A stretch of 64,000 nucleotides of DNA, taken from NCBI RefSeq assembly GCF_011075055.1, contig NW_025401103.1, positions 124,001-188,000 on the forward strand. Reading direction: 5' to 3'. Under the pieces are notes generated by a model that was given only the letters and a program-made list of their open reading frames with translations, made no database searches and was not told where the DNA came from. The position numbers and the translations under genes are program-made. Origin of the DNA: Mangifera indica (Eukaryota > Streptophyta > Magnoliopsida > Sapindales > Anacardiaceae). How positions within the stretch are numbered: position 1 is the first letter of the stretch; each line of letters begins with the position of its first letter. Shown in pieces: positions 1-12,744 of this stretch.

Positions 1-560
1 CATGTATACTAGCACAAGAGTTTCTCACTTTGACACAAGGTTTAGATTTGTGAAAGAATACTTCACCAAATTTAATCAGTTGTCAAGGTATGCCTTTGAA
101 ATAGCCAGCACAAAAAAATAGTGGATGGAGAAGATTGTCTATGGGTTGATCTAGCCATAACCTAAGATATGATGACATGGCAGACTTATAGTGAGGCCCT
201 AAGCACAGTATTAAGGCTAGAGGGTTTTATGAAGAGGATGTATGGCCAGACCTTTACCCAAACAACACCTTTACCATTACCAATCCTAACATCACCAATA
301 GTATAGTAATCGGGTAATACTAATTCCCTAATCTAAAGAGATCTTTCTTTAGAATAGAAAACTAATCTAAAAAGGTCCTTCTTTAGAACAGAAAAAGAAG
401 AGACTATTCTAGCACAAAGGCAAGAAGAAAGGTTGAAAGAGTAATAAAAAACAAAGAGGGCCAGAGATTTTAACATGTTAGAAATGTAGTAGACATCATA
501 AATGAGAGTGATTAGCAAGGTAAGCAGTTGCTACAAATGTTGTCAGCTAAGGTACATGAC
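1..560 (+). pseudogene. Gypsy gag remnant, cut by window edge
   Basis: Degenerate Ty3/Gypsy capsid region. Broken frames read like a retrotransposon gag segment: an EFLTL-like stretch, then a KEYFTKFNQLSRYA-like stretch near 50-105, then a basic region and a CCHC-like knuckle near 472-535 (Cys, Cys and His are recognisable, with stops between). The same family recurs at about 41950-43260, where the matching gag and two knuckle-like motifs are easier to read. The left end lies outside the window and the right end joins unrelated sequence at about 560-700. No open frame longer than about 60 codons survives, so no product is expected. The Gypsy gag call rests on motif order and on similarity to the second copy. 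Confidence 0.6.
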
Positions 561-769
561 CAAGTTCTTCAACAAAAAGAATAGAGCTCAAAGAAGAGTT
601 TGATAAGCCTCAGATCAAATGAACTAAGTCAGGAAAGTTCTTTCAACAAACCTTTACATTTGATTTATTGATTCCAATTCGAGAATCTTCTAGAGCATCG
701 AGATCTCCGAATAGATATAAATTTCTTAATATGAAAGATTTTGAATCTTCTTACTAGAAGAAATAAATC

Positions 770-1152
770 ATAGTGATGATCCTAGAAGTTATGAGGATGC
801 TATACTGGATATTGATTTAGGTAGATGGCTAAAAGCAATGAATTCTAAAATAGAATCCATGCACGTTAATCAAGTATGGACAATACTCAATCCACTAGAA
901 GGAATTGCTCTTATTGGCTTCAAATGGGTCTTTAAGAGAAAGATTGACAATGATGGACTAGTTGAGACTTATAAAGCTCGGTTAGTAGCAAAAGGTTACA
1001 CTTAGAAACAAGGGTTGGATTATAAGGAAACTTTTTCACCTGTAGCTAAAATTAAATCTATTGAGATAATGCTATTTATTGCAGTATACCATGATTACGA
1101 AATTTAGCAAATGAATGTCAAAATGACATTCCTTAATGGATTCATTGAGGAA

Positions 1153-1218
<66 letters not shown>

Positions 1219-2400
1219 CAACTTATGAGTTTTGTATATGTTGTCGAAATACATAAGGTATGCAAGTTTCATCAATCTATTTATGGATTGAAACAAGCTT
1301 CAAAGAGCTAGAAAATTTGATTTGATGAAAAAATCAAATTGTTTGGTTTTGTAAAGAATCCAAATGAACCTTGTGTCTATAATTAGGTTAAGGATCATGT
1401 GATTACATTTCTCTTATTGTATATAGATAACATAATTATGATGGATAATGATATTGACATGATGAATGAGGTCAAGATCTAGTTATCCAAAACTTTCTCA
1501 ATGAAAAATTTAGGAAAGGCTACATCTATCCTTGGAATTCGTATCTATAGAGATAAAATGAAAAGGATAATTGCATTATCTAAATAATTGTACATAGAAA
1601 AAGTGTAAAAAAGGTTCAACATAAAAAACTCGAAAAAAAGACTTTTGCCTTTTACTTTCGGTCTTTATCCTTCTAAATATATAGGTTCAAAGACTAATTA
1701 AGAGTGACAATAGATGTGTAATGTGTCTTATACTTTGGTTGTAAGTAGACTTATGTACACAATGCTATTATAATACCTGATATAACATTTGTTGTAAATG
1801 TTACAAGCAGATAACAAACTAATCTAAGGGAGAAACATTGGTCAACTATGAAATCAATCCTTAGGTACTTAAAAAGAATTAAGGATCTCATCCTAAGTTA
1901 TAGGTATTCAGAGTTAAACATTTAGGGATACTCAGACTTTAATTTTCAGTCGAATATTAATGATATAAAGTTTACGTTAGAGTTTATTTTTATTTGTAAT
2001 AAGGGTATAGTTAGTTGAAAGAGTTTCAAACAATCAACCATAGTTGACTCCACTATAGAGATTAAATATATTGTTGTTTTAAAAGTTATAAAAGAGATTG
2101 TATGAATGCACAAGTTAGTATTAAAAACTTGGTGTGGTTTCAAACATGGCTTATTTGATAACCATATTCTGTGACAACACCGGTGCTATTACATAAGCAA
2201 AAGAACCAAGGGCGTACCATAAATTTAAATATATTCAATGAAAGTATCACATTTTAAGAGAATTCATTGAAATTGGGGAGATAATAATACAAAAGACACT
2301 ATCAGTAAAGAATGTTGTTGACCCATTGACTAAGGTGATGACATTAAAGCAGTTGGATCATCATTTTGAAAAGATAGGTATGCAATACAATAATGAATGA
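770..2400 (+). pseudogene. Copia reverse transcriptase and RNase H remnant
   Basis: Ty1/Copia pol 3' half. Readable blocks in order: RWLKAMNSKIESM (about 820-860), GFKWVFKRKIDNDGLVETYK and ARLVAKGY (about 920-1003), DYKETFSPVAKIKSIE (about 1018-1065), the catalytic region near 1418-1450 reading YIDN where the family has YVDD, and RNase H with FCDNTGAI near 2165-2195 and a tail near 2390. In-frame stops, frameshifts and a (TA)n expansion at 1160-1217 break the frame. The missing second catalytic Asp alone would abolish RT activity. It is followed directly by a purine tract and an LTR start, as expected for the 3' end of a plus-strand Copia element. Gag, protease and integrase are not seen upstream, so the copy is truncated at its 5' side. 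Confidence 0.85.
1160..1217. repeat. (TA)n microsatellite inside Copia RT
   Basis: Nearly pure TA dinucleotide run after a short A-tract. It interrupts the RT frame of the surrounding Copia remnant, so it expanded after the element lost function or helped destroy it. Confidence 0.95.
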
Positions 2401-2406
2401 CTTTAG

Positions 2407-3943
2407 TACAAGTGGAAGTTTTGTTAGTGTATACCCTAGGAACCATTCGTGTTGTCAATTTTAGGACATTTTATCTTATATGAACAACTTATTAATAAAA
2501 GAAATTGTCTTTTTGTTCATATACATAAGTTGTTTCCTTTATTTGCAATAATATAAAGTATATGTGTGAACGGTCTGAATGACTCACTTAAAATATAAAT
2601 TGAATCATTTAAATATTCCCTACGGATGTGATATAAGTTGGATAGTTATGTTATATAGTAGGTATACTAAATACCTCTGTTGAATGCCATGAGATAACAT
2701 CAGTACAGGTGACAAATGATGGTCATGTCATTAGGGTATTATTATGGATTAATAATTAGAGAACCATTTTTCGAACATAACCAATAACAATAAGTCACAT
2801 GGTCATTAAATCATAGTCAATGACTTATCGTATGATCGCACTAATATACGAAGTAATCCTTAGACATGAGATGTCATGGTTGGATCTAATACGAATGTGC
2901 ATGATTCATATGGTTTATGAATACGAGGTTAATCCCACTTTGAACAAGAAAACATATTGGTCATGTGTTAATGATGATCAAGATGGGATATGTTAACTCG
3001 AAAAATATTAGGTTATGGATATTTATTGATTCAACCCAAATTTGAGTTTCAGAGCGAACATTGATAAATATTAGAAACCAAAATCTCTAGCTAGAGTATA
3101 ATATAAGTTATACAAAGGATGTTTGTGATGATGGGTTCTAAATATATCAATCAACAATTTATATAGAATTGAAATTAGGGTTTTGACAATCCATGAGTCC
3201 GAAATTGATATGGATTGGACAACAAAAGGATATTACTTACACATAACATACAATTAGGGATATTAGATTAGATGGAGTATTTCTTCATCGTGGTTTAAGG
3301 GCTTTGACACATTGTTGGATTTTTCCTATAGTTTTTGAGTTTCTAAATGTACTTTTGAATTGTCTGAATGAGGACCCATGATTATACCACGGTGAACCTA
3401 AAGGGTCACACTAATAAACCAAGCTTTTAAGAATGATGATTAATTATATAGGTTTGGCTAACACCCTTTGAAGGATAATAAAATTCATATAAAGTGTTAT
3501 ATAGGTGCAAGAATAACATTTTAAAAGTTAAGATATTAGTGAAATATAATTAGGGTGGCTAAAGTATATAGTCGATATACTAGTTGGGTTATACTTTAAA
3601 TTGCGAATTTAATAGGCTAAAAGAGAATTTCAAAATTGTGTATCAATCGTTAGTACAAAAATTGCTCTGTAGTGCATTTTGATGGAAGTTAGTTCATTTG
3701 AACTAAGACCTTTCTCATTTTAAAAAAAAAATCTTCTCTTCTCTTTCTTCAAAAAGCTTGGTGGTGGACTTCTTTAGAGGTTCTTTCAAGTGAGAGACAT
3801 CATCCATCATCCTAAAGCAAAAAAAAAGCAAAGGAATAGGTATAATCCCTAACTATCTCACATCTTTCTTTCATCAGGATTTGATTCATGTTTTTCTCTA
3901 CATGCATGTCCTTTTGCATCGTTTATCTTCCCAGTTTTCTTTC
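2407..3943 (+). mobile_element. Copia polypurine tract and 3' LTR, truncated
   Basis: A purine-rich tract (AGTACAAGTGGAAG, 2407-2420) stands just before TGTTAGTGTATACCCTAG at 2422, the usual PPT-then-LTR layout of Copia elements. The LTR-like sequence has no coding capacity. Its 3' part (about 3740-3940) is CT-rich with leader-like character. It differs in sequence from the family A LTRs at 4665, 17617 and 57522. The right end is not defined: at about 3944 the sequence changes to the protease/integrase region of another Copia element. No second LTR of this family is visible. Confidence 0.6.
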
Positions 3944-4664
3944 ATTGGAAATGAAACATGTGTTATTGCATTAGTCGTAAGGATTTATTATTTTAGGTTG
4001 CCACTAGGCTAATTTAGAATTAATTCTTCTATTTCTAGAAACCTAGTTTTTGTGTCTGTTTTGGACAAAAAAGGGATATTTATTTTTTATTATTGGTGGT
4101 TATAATCATCAGCTTAAATAATATTCTTTATGGAACAACTGAATTGCATAATGGTTTATATATTCTAAAATTGGATAATGAAATTCTCACTGTGTAAAAT
4201 AACAAATGATTAAAATTGAATGATCCAAATATCATATATTTGTGTCATTGTAGGTTTGATCATATTGGACTGAAATGTATATAAAGACTTCTTGAACAAA
4301 GAGTCTTGCAATCATTTAACTTCCAATCATATGATGAATGTGAATTATGCTTATTGGATAAGATGGCCAAAACACCCTTCACTAGACACAATGAAAAGAC
4401 AATTGAACTGTTAGGGATCATGCATAGTGATATGTGTGGGCCTATGATAATGCATAGCAAATATGACGAAGCCTACATCATCATATTTACTAATGACTTC
4501 AGTAGATATGACTGTGTTTTTTATGAAACATAAGTCTGAATGTTTTGATAAATTCAAAGATTTTAAAAACAAAGTAGACTAACCACTTGGGAAACAAATT
4601 AAGGTCTTCCAAAGTGATCGCAGAGGTGAATACTTAAGTCTTGAATTTAGAAAATACTTGAAGG
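3944..4664 (+). pseudogene. Copia family A protease/integrase fragment
   Basis: Remnant covering the end of protease, the GAG-pre-integrase region and the start of the integrase core. Readable: HNGLYILKLDNE (about 4147-4180), CELCLLDKMAKTPFTRHNEK (about 4330-4400), HSDMCGP (about 4423-4443) and FTNDFSRYDCV (about 4490-4515). The C-x2-C of the integrase zinc region is present. It parallels 8820-9344 and 62200-62900, which are the same family. It stops at 4664, exactly where a family A LTR begins, so a second copy seems to have inserted into this integrase. Upstream domains are missing. Confidence 0.75.
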
Positions 4665-6027
4665 TGTTAGGGTAAGTGCCCTAGAGCAAATCAAATTTGG
4701 CATTTGTGAATATAATTTTATATCAATAATTAGTAAAGAATTTACTATTATTCAATTCATATGTTGTTTATTTATCTGATCATACAAATAACATACTTTA
4801 GAATGGTAAAACTATGATGAGAGGATCAGAAGACTGATCATTCCCTTATCTAACGTATTGCTATGATTAGAGTAACTATAAAGGTAGTAATCGGTCATAT
4901 CATGATATACATGGAAGCTATTGTTGATCAATAAAGAATTTGTTAGTCTTGAGCATAGAGGAAGATATCTTGTATGAGAATACTAAATAACATCTATGAC
5001 AACTTAAATTTGTGGTCACAGTGGGATGAGATTGTAGTCTAATTCATGTTGTCATTGGTGTGTATTAGTTCATACTAAGAAACCACTCCAATAGATACTT
5101 TTTAAGTTCAGCTCGAGAGTTATTAGTTGACGAAATGATTGAATTACGTGTAATTATAATGTTGTAAAAACTTAAGAGGTGTCCTTGATACTTTATCATC
5201 TAGATGACCATGATGCTTTGCTAGAGGCCAATCTTGGTCTATGTCTGAATTCAGTCACTATTAGTTTGATAGAGAGCTTATAGGTCACATGCATATAAGA
5301 GTTTATTCAAACCTAGAGGCGAGGATTATTTAGTGATAATATCAGTGTTTAGGGAATGAGAGAACCCATCGACCTCATTTTAACCGAGTCAAACTTGGTG
5401 TGCATGGTGCTAGGTGGTGCTATGTAATATGTATATATATTACATGGCACGATTAGACAAAACATTGTCAAGCTATGCAAGGCATAAAATCATGTCAGGT
5501 GACACAACTTATGTGCCTCTCATGCATGGTTTGAAACATGCTGATTGTGCATGTTTATATGCCAGTCGTGCATGTGTGTTGATGGTGTCGATTTTTGATG
5601 AAATCCTTCTTGCACTCAGACACCTACACATATAAAAGTGTGCATTAGAATTACAATTGATATACAACACCTACTCAAAAGAAACCCTAGCCATAGGTTT
5701 TTGTTGTTGTTCTTCTTCTTGTAAACATTGATAATCCAGAAAAGCACTAGCAGCCTTATCCCTGGATTGCCTCTTACATCTTCTTACTCTACGTGGATAC
5801 CAAGGCGCTGCCTCTCAAAGGTTGGATAATGTTTAGTCTCAAGTCACATAAAGATTTGGATGAGCCACCAACACAAGTATAAAATCTAAAACACCTTATG
5901 TGTATTTTGTATGTTCATGATTATATGCCTAAAACTAGTATCCTAGTTAAGGTTTTTGGGATTGTATGTTATTAAAAATTTTGAATTCTACTCTGTTGTC
6001 AATTACTAGTGCCCTGAAAACCCTACA
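4665..6027 (+). repeat. Family A Copia 5' LTR
   Basis: Begins TGTTAGGGTAAGTGCCCTAG and ends AAACCCTACA (TG...CA). It is followed one base later by a primer-binding-site-like TGGTACCAAAACC (6029-6041), a decayed match to the initiator-Met type TGGTATCAGAGCC. Related LTRs in the window: 17617-19404, 54126-55434 (5' truncated) and 57522-59188. This copy is about 300 bp shorter than the 57522 copy because of an internal deletion after about 4840. No long reading frames. Confidence 0.85.
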
Positions 6028-7990
6028 ATGGTACCAAAACCAACCACCATTTAGTATACTTTCATGAAATATATAATTGTTGGATTGTTTTGATTAATTG
6101 TATATGTTGAATGCATGTAATTGGATTAATCAAGAATAAAATTGGTAAAGATGATTTGCAATAGTATTATTGCATGATTTGTTGAGTATCAAGTAAACAT
6201 AAATTATGTTAAATTGTTAGGTGATGATTTCTGAATTTTTGTTTGAGTTTTGTTGATATTTATAGGTTACATTTTGGTTGAAAGTGGTAGGTTTCATGTT
6301 ATTGGATAAAATTGCCTTCAAATTCTGTTGATTGCATGATCTGAGGGTTGTTGTCAATATGAGTATGATTTACGTTTCATATTTTCTCACCCAGGTGATT
6401 GGCTTACCAAGAGCAAGAGTTTTCTAGATTTTTCCAGAAGACTAGGTTTGGAAACCCCTCTACACAACTTATTCCAAGTGTGGAATGGCTTAGGCACCAT
6501 AAGTAGTGCATGGCACCAACACATGTCACGGTTGGACCATAATTTGGTCCAACCATGACTTTTTCATGGCATTATGCCATGTGTGCACAAGATGTACGAC
6601 TAGACCAACCTCCCTATGTGACGTGTCTGCCACCCTGGTTACATTCTAGTTATACCCATGTCGTGACTTCAGTCATGTAATATTCTAGAACTTTGTTGAA
6701 TTCCAAATGCATGGTTGGACTTCACATTTGCACACTTGACAAAGTTGAAAATTTTGATTTCATCCTATTTTGTTGAATTTGCAGTGAATTGGAATTTTCT
6801 TGAGCATTGGAGTTGAATTATAATTTTGCAAAACTTTAGGGACCAAATGTAATTTAACACTTGAGATAACAATAATTAAATTTAATTTTTAATTGATATC
6901 TATATGAATGGATGTATGTATGCATGGTGCCTAATACACAGTCAAAAAACCTTTGTGGATGATTTAATTTCTTTATTTCATTTTTGGGTTGTAATCTCTA
7001 AAGTATGGTTTACGTACCCTGTCTTTATCCCTGTTGTTCTTTTAGTTTTTCTTTAACTAGGAAATAAAGTCATGTAATAATTGAATATTGGAGATAAAGA
7101 TTCACCTAAGTTGGCTAGTCAAACTACTCTTGGCTTGAGGGGTTTAACATTAGTTTTGGTTGTGTGATGACACGTTTTTATTTTACGTTATAGAATATAT
7201 GTGTAGGTTTTATTTTGTAAATATCCCCTAACATGCCGCTTAAAATCTGATGAGACTAAATAATAAAACTTTTAGGTTAAATATTAAGTCTAAGATTTAA
7301 TTGATGTCTTCCAATATGACACTCTAATTAAGCCCCTATTCGTTAGAATCTTATTTACCAAAACGAATGGTACACTTTTACTATGTGAAAAATTAGGTGA
7401 TAATCATGTTAGATCCGACTTAACTAATATACTTTGCTTGTTCACCAAAGAGAAGGTGAAGTATGTTAAAGGCATTAGTAGGGAATATATTTGTCGATGC
7501 AAGGAGATATTTAGTATCCACCATACTGATACTGAGAATCACATTTAAGGTTGCATGATTTGTTAGGGTAACGCCTGGCTTGAGATTGTAGGTCTTTGGT
7601 GACTAATTTGAAATTTATCTATTTGATTAATTTGAACTTATTTGTTAAAACGAAGGGGAGAATTGATGCGATAAGATCTCGGTAAATTAGGAAGTTTACC
7701 AAAACTTTCCGAGTTCACTAGTGAGGGTTGTTGACTTGAGGAAAATAGTAGGAGCATTTTAATTATTAAATCTATAATTAAAATGAATATTAATTAAGTA
7801 AAATTACTAGTTTTTTATTTGTAAATTGTAGATCACATAATTACCATATCAAACCTAACATATCGATCAATTTTTGAAAAAGGAAAATAGGTTCACTGGA
7901 AGTAACTTCGCTAATTAGTACAAAAAGCTTTAGATTATTCTGCATCAAAAGAAGAGGTTATATATCCTTGAAGGGTCGTTGCCTCCTAAA
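6028..7990 (+). mobile_element. Family A Copia PBS and untranslated leader
   Basis: Long non-coding leader between the LTR and gag. It aligns along its length with 55435-57521 and 59189-61440, including a block near 6440-6640 with repeated palindromic CATGG/CCATG and TTGGTCCAACCATG-type motifs. No open frame of note. The roughly 2 kb length is unusually long for a Copia leader, but it recurs in all three copies and so is a family property. Confidence 0.7.
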
Positions 7991-9344
7991 TCTTGGTCTT
8001 GATGCCACCCAGGAGCAAAATGATACTTTTAACAAGTATCTTGATAACTTTATGAAAGTTTAGTGCTCATGTTGACTTCTATGTCAATGAGCTTCAGAAA
8101 CAACGTAAGGAAATAGATGCACAATATATTTTTACATACCTTCAAGAGTTATTTGCCACTCATGCGAGAGTTTAACAATATGAGGTGTCAAGTGTACTGT
8201 TTGATTGTAAACTTTCTGAGGGAGGACAAGTTGACCTTCTTATGGTCAAAATGATTGGTTACTCGAGTGGTTGGCAAGTTTGGGCTTCATTATGGACAAT
8301 GAGCTTACCATTGACCTAGTGTTGAAATTCGTCCCTAAATCATAAGCTAATTTCATTATAAATTTAACTTAAACAAAAAGGAAAAAACCTTTAAAGAGTT
8401 GTTGTATTTGCTCAGATAGGTTGAATAAAAAGTATGAAAGGTAGCTTCAACTAATTTACTTATGGCTAAAACACAAACAACAAAAGTCAAGGCTAAGGGC
8501 AAAAGCAAGGCTAAGGCTAAGCCCAAGCTCGATGCAAAGAAGTAACCTATACTACTACTTAGCCTACAAGTGGTGCAGAGATGGGAAAGGTTGTCTACTT
8601 CTATTGTGGTAAGATAGATCACTAGAAGAGATATTGTAAAACCTTTCTAAAGAACAAGAAGAAAAAGGTAGCTAAAACCTCTACTTCAGGTATTTTTGTC
8701 ATTAAGATAAACTATTCTTCTTGTTCATCCTTGGTTGTAGACACAGAATGTGGTTCTCATATTTGCTCTGATATGCAAAGACTATAACAGAATAGATTGC
8801 TCACCAAATGAGAGGTTGATATATGTGTTGGAAATGAAACATATGTTGTTGCATTAACCGTAGGTGTTATTATCTTAGGTTGCCCACTAAACTAGTTTTG
8901 GAATTAAAATATTGCTATTATGTTCCTTTTATTTCTAGAAACTTAGTTTTTGTGTCTATTTTAGACAAAAAAAGGGTATTCGTATTTTATTACTGGTAGT
9001 ATTATAACCATCAACTTAAATATTATGAAACAGTTGAATTGCATAATGGTTTATACATTCTAAAACTAAATAATGAAATTTTTAATGTATAAAATAATAA
9101 ATGATTGAAATCGAATAATCTGAATACCACAATCTGTGACATTGTAGGTTAGGCCACATAAGATCAAACGTATATCAAGACTTCATGAATAAAGAGTCTT
9201 GCAATCATTTGACTTCGAGTCATATGATGAATGTGAATTGTACTTATTTGGTAAGATAGCCAAAACACCATTCACTGGACACAGTGAAAGGACGAATGAA
9301 TTGTTAGGGATCATTCAAAGTGATGTGTATGAGCCCATGACAGT
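7991..9344 (+). pseudogene. Family A Copia gag, protease and integrase remnant
   Basis: Gag reads (with stops) DAQYIFTYLQELFATHARV near 8120-8175 and KLSEGGQVDLL near 8210-8245, then a Lys/Ala-rich stretch near 8460-8545. The nucleocapsid knuckle near 8590-8640 keeps the last Cys-His-Cys positions but has Tyr where the first Cys should be. The protease core near 8730-8770 reads LVVDTECGSHIC (family D-[ST]-G). GAG-pre-integrase and integrase zinc region follow to about 9344. There the element is cut off by CACTA-type sequence. RT and RNase H are missing. Multiple stops; no product expected. Confidence 0.8.
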
Positions 9345-9778
9345 GCATAAAATTATTATTTTGGGATGAAATTAAAATTGTCTCGAAAAATGAATCTTAA
9401 CTTTTAGGAGACGAAATTTAAAAGTAATATTTTGGGATGAACATCAATTTCGTTCCTAAAAATGAATTCTAAGTTTTGGGGGAACCTTCTAAAATAATCA
9501 TTCTAAGAAGAAAATAAAATTTTGTCCATAAAAGTAACATTTTTGTTAATTTCGTCTCTAAAATTATTATTCTAGTCTAAAAATGAATCCTAAGTTTTAG
9601 GGGACGAAATTATAATTTTGTGTCCTTAAATAATAATTTTAGAACGAAATTAAAGTTTCGTCACTAAAGTTGATATTCTATAACGAAATTAAAATTTCAT
9701 CCCTAAAAGTAGTATTCTGTGATGAAATTAAAATCGTCCATAAATATTTCATCACTAAATTGTATATTTGTTATAGTG
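9345..9778. mobile_element. CACTA (En/Spm-like) transposon end, one terminus only
   Basis: About 430 bp built from repeated, alternately oriented units related to ACGAAATT and AATTTCGTCCCTAAA, the subterminal array style of plant CACTA elements. The right edge reads TATTTGTTATAGTG, whose reverse complement starts CACTATAACAAA, a canonical CACTA terminus. The left TIR is missing: the array joins Copia integrase sequence directly. No transposase. Most likely a deletion derivative. Confidence 0.7.
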
Positions 9779-10515
9779 GATGATGAAGTCATCTTTGTTT
9801 AAAATCTAGAATGATTCTTTGGTGAGTGAGCAAGACCCAGATAGTCCTAAGAGTTGTGTTATGAAACCTATAGGTTCTTAAGTGATGAGACGAGCATACT
9901 ATTACCCACATCATGATAATGGGAGTTTCGAGATAAATTTAATAGGTATGAGCTAAGAGTATTTTAGGGATTTAGTAAAAGTTAGTAGAGTCTCCTACTT
10001 ACTAAATGACTTTTAATTAACTCCCCCTTTGTAGGTATAGCTTATCATGATAGTTGTGAGATAAGTGATAGTTAACAAGCATAGAGTTGTCATGAGGGCA
10101 TTAGTGTCTCATTTCCTAGTTATTATTTATTTATGTATTTCTAGTTACCTTGTTGGATGATGTATTGATTTTATGTTTATTATGCTACACAGATCAATTT
10201 ATTATGGGATGTTTGTTATTGTGGTTTTTTTTGTATGCTTTTGATTGATTTTCAATAAAAAGGGCAATTCAATAATTTCTCATGTGTGTTGAATGTATCA
10301 AATAGCTTGAGTTAGTAGTTCTTTCTTTCGGAGGACAATACTTTCAAAATGGAGTGTTACATTTCTCATTTGTAAAGGGTGAAGAGTTTATTTAATAATA
10401 TTGAGGAATATTCAAACATTTTCCTCTCTTCTTTCTCTTTTTTTTAGATCTAGAATTCTTTTTCATTCAAATTGGTTGTTGTGAGTGTTTTCTTTGCCAT
10501 GTCAAGGTATAATAA
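9779..10515. other. Non-coding, unclassified repeat-like sequence
   Basis: No convincing reading frame on either strand. Composition and stretches such as the region around 9880-10080 resemble LTR or leader sequence, but I could not match them to another copy in the window. Confidence 0.3.
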
Positions 10516-10519
10516 ATGG

Positions 10520-10520
<1 letters not shown>

Positions 10521-10564
<44 letters not shown>

Positions 10565-10569
10565 TGTGT
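10521..10569. repeat. (GT)n microsatellite
   Basis: About 24 TG dinucleotides with one TA interruption. Followed by a short G-run. Confidence 0.97.
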
Positions 10570-11720
10570 TGGTTGGGGGGGAAGGGTTATATTTGAATAT
10601 CTATATATTTTTAAATTTTACTATTACTATCAAGAGTAAAATTGTTATTTTCTAAAATATTTAAAAAAAAACTAAAAATTTATCACATTTCTCCCTCTAA
10701 GTATTTGAATTTTCACTAAATTTCACTAAATCACTAAATATTTAAAAAAAATTTAAAAATATAAAACATGTATATACGGTTTTATATATTACATTGTCAA
10801 TAATACATTTTAAAAAATATGACAATATCATAATAATTTTATTACTTTTTCATGATTCTCTTATTTAAAATCAATATAGTAATTTAAATGTAAAATATTT
10901 AATTAACTATTAAACCTAATATAACATAATACATAATCAAAATTCTTTGTATAATAAATAACGTACTAGTCAGTTGGTAAAAGTAAACAAATTAATCGGC
11001 TTGAATTTCATACCTTAGATCAAAGTGAATCTTTGTACATGCCACAAGAGAGAAAAATACAAAATTAGGGTTGAGAATTAAGAAATAAATGTTGTTGGAC
11101 TTTTCTTAAATGACAATGACATTTTCGTAAATAATTAAAAATAAAAGGGCAAAATTTTTACTTTAAGTTTAGCCAAAAATTCAAAAAGAGGACAAACATA
11201 AAATACTGCATATAATTCGTATTTAATACAGGAATGGTGTAAAATATACAGTTAATATATTTTGGGTTTAAAAATTTTTTTGAACATATTTAATATGTGA
11301 ATTTACTAACTAGGATCTAAACACCATTTGATTGGTAGTTTGAGTAATTAATTATTTAAAAATAATATTTAAATTAATTTTATATAATTAATTATTAAAT
11401 ATATAATTTAAATTATTTTAATATAAAAATAAATTTTGATTAGTGCAACACTTGCTAAAATTTGATAAATGAAGTATTGTGTTCAATGCTTGATAGTGAA
11501 TTTTAAAAAATTGATTTTTTTTTATTGATTAGGTCAAACTTAAGTTTTACTCAATCCAACCATTCGAAAAACCTAATTTAATATAGTCCAATTGGATTCA
11601 ATCTATTTTTACTCCAAAAATGGTTTTTTAGCAAACCATAATTGTTTTTTCTTATGGGTGAGTCGAATCCATTAGACCAGTTAGTTCAATTCAGTTTTTA
11701 AAACCAAGTTTTATAACTAA
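10570..11720. other. AT-rich intergenic DNA
   Basis: No gene, no recognisable transposon ends and no reading frame worth reporting. Contains short A/T homopolymers and dispersed TTTAAAAAT-type words. Confidence 0.5.
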
Positions 11721-11731
11721 TATATACATAC

Positions 11732-11787
<56 letters not shown>
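11721..11787. repeat. Compound (CATA)n/(TA)n microsatellite
   Basis: Four to five CATA units grade into a pure TA run of about 20 repeats. A short (AAT)n run follows at about 11863-11884. Confidence 0.95.
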
Positions 11788-11790
<3 letters not shown>

Positions 11791-11887
11791 CAATTTTAAC
11801 ACAATGTTAATTATATATCCATCTCACATTTAAGATTAATTTAAAACCAATTTACAAAGACTAATAATAATAATAATAATAATAGAG

Positions 11888-12035
11888 TAGTACTATGAGC
11901 ACTTTTGTGCATAAATTTATACAAAAATAATCACGTATTATCATATGATTGGATAATTAAAAATTAATGATAAAATAATATTTAATCATATAATGATACT
12001 TTTTGTTTGTATGTACAATTTTATTGATAATAATA
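11888..12035. mobile_element. Small hairpin MITE
   Basis: Imperfect inverted repeat: the left arm around 11915-11965 (TATACAAAAATAATCACGTA) is complementary to the right arm around 11970-12030 (ends GTATGTACAATTTTATT), with an AT-rich loop. The fold-back shape and size fit a MITE. It resembles the hairpin elements at 17151-17283 and 19662-19985 in style; family membership is inferred. Boundaries are approximate. Confidence 0.45.
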
Positions 12036-12740
12036 ATAAGCTTTGATCTAAGTTGATTCAAATCAAATCAACGAACTTAACTAAAAAGAGTAATTTCAAA
12101 TTAGAATTTAGTTTAGTAAATTGGTTCAAAGATGATTTATTTTTTTATCCAATAACTTTACTATTTATTTCCCTAACAATATTTATTTCGTTATCCATTA
12201 ATTTTATTAAACTCAAATTATATATTTTATCTTCAATCCGAAGTTAAACCAACTCTAAAGTAGGATCGAATCCACCCCTCGTTGAAGGTAACAAAACAAT
12301 CAGAGATGAAAATTGATAGAGAGCATAAGCAAGGAAAGGAAAAAAGCGTGTTGAAAGTAGAGAGATTTTTAGGTACGAACTCCGCCGAAATTCGCTTTCT
12401 ACAGTTGATCATTAATGTAGATACTTGTTCTTACATGAGAAGGCAGGAAATGCATCGAATCAAATTTAACCACGTGGATATCATATTGTAGGAAAGGACA
12501 GGTCCGAAGCATGGGATAATTGGAGAGAGAAAGACACAAAAATCATTTCCCTAATCAAGTAATATTGTTCATCAAAGAAAGAGCTAGACCTGAGTGTTAA
12601 GCTTGAAATTGAAGGTACTGAGAATCATTGATGAGAAAGGAAGAATCAAAAGACAAAAAGGCGAAGGAGGTTAGGGGGTGGCAGCTGCCTGCCCAATTGG
12701 TTTGCTTTTTCCACTTTGTTTTTTCTGATCAAAACCCCTC
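12036..12740. promoter_or_regulatory. Upstream region of the NAC gene
   Basis: Non-coding DNA leading into the NAC promoter. GC content rises from about 12280, as expected for a proximal promoter, and small open frames here have no family resemblance. No TE ends are seen from 12250 onward, so this stretch is the likely proximal promoter. Specific factor sites were not assigned. Confidence 0.4.
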
Positions 12741-12744
12741 AGCA

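Noticed and set aside
10521..10569. Possible regulatory GT tract
   Set aside because: Simple microsatellite with no adjacent gene; the NAC start site is over 2 kb away.
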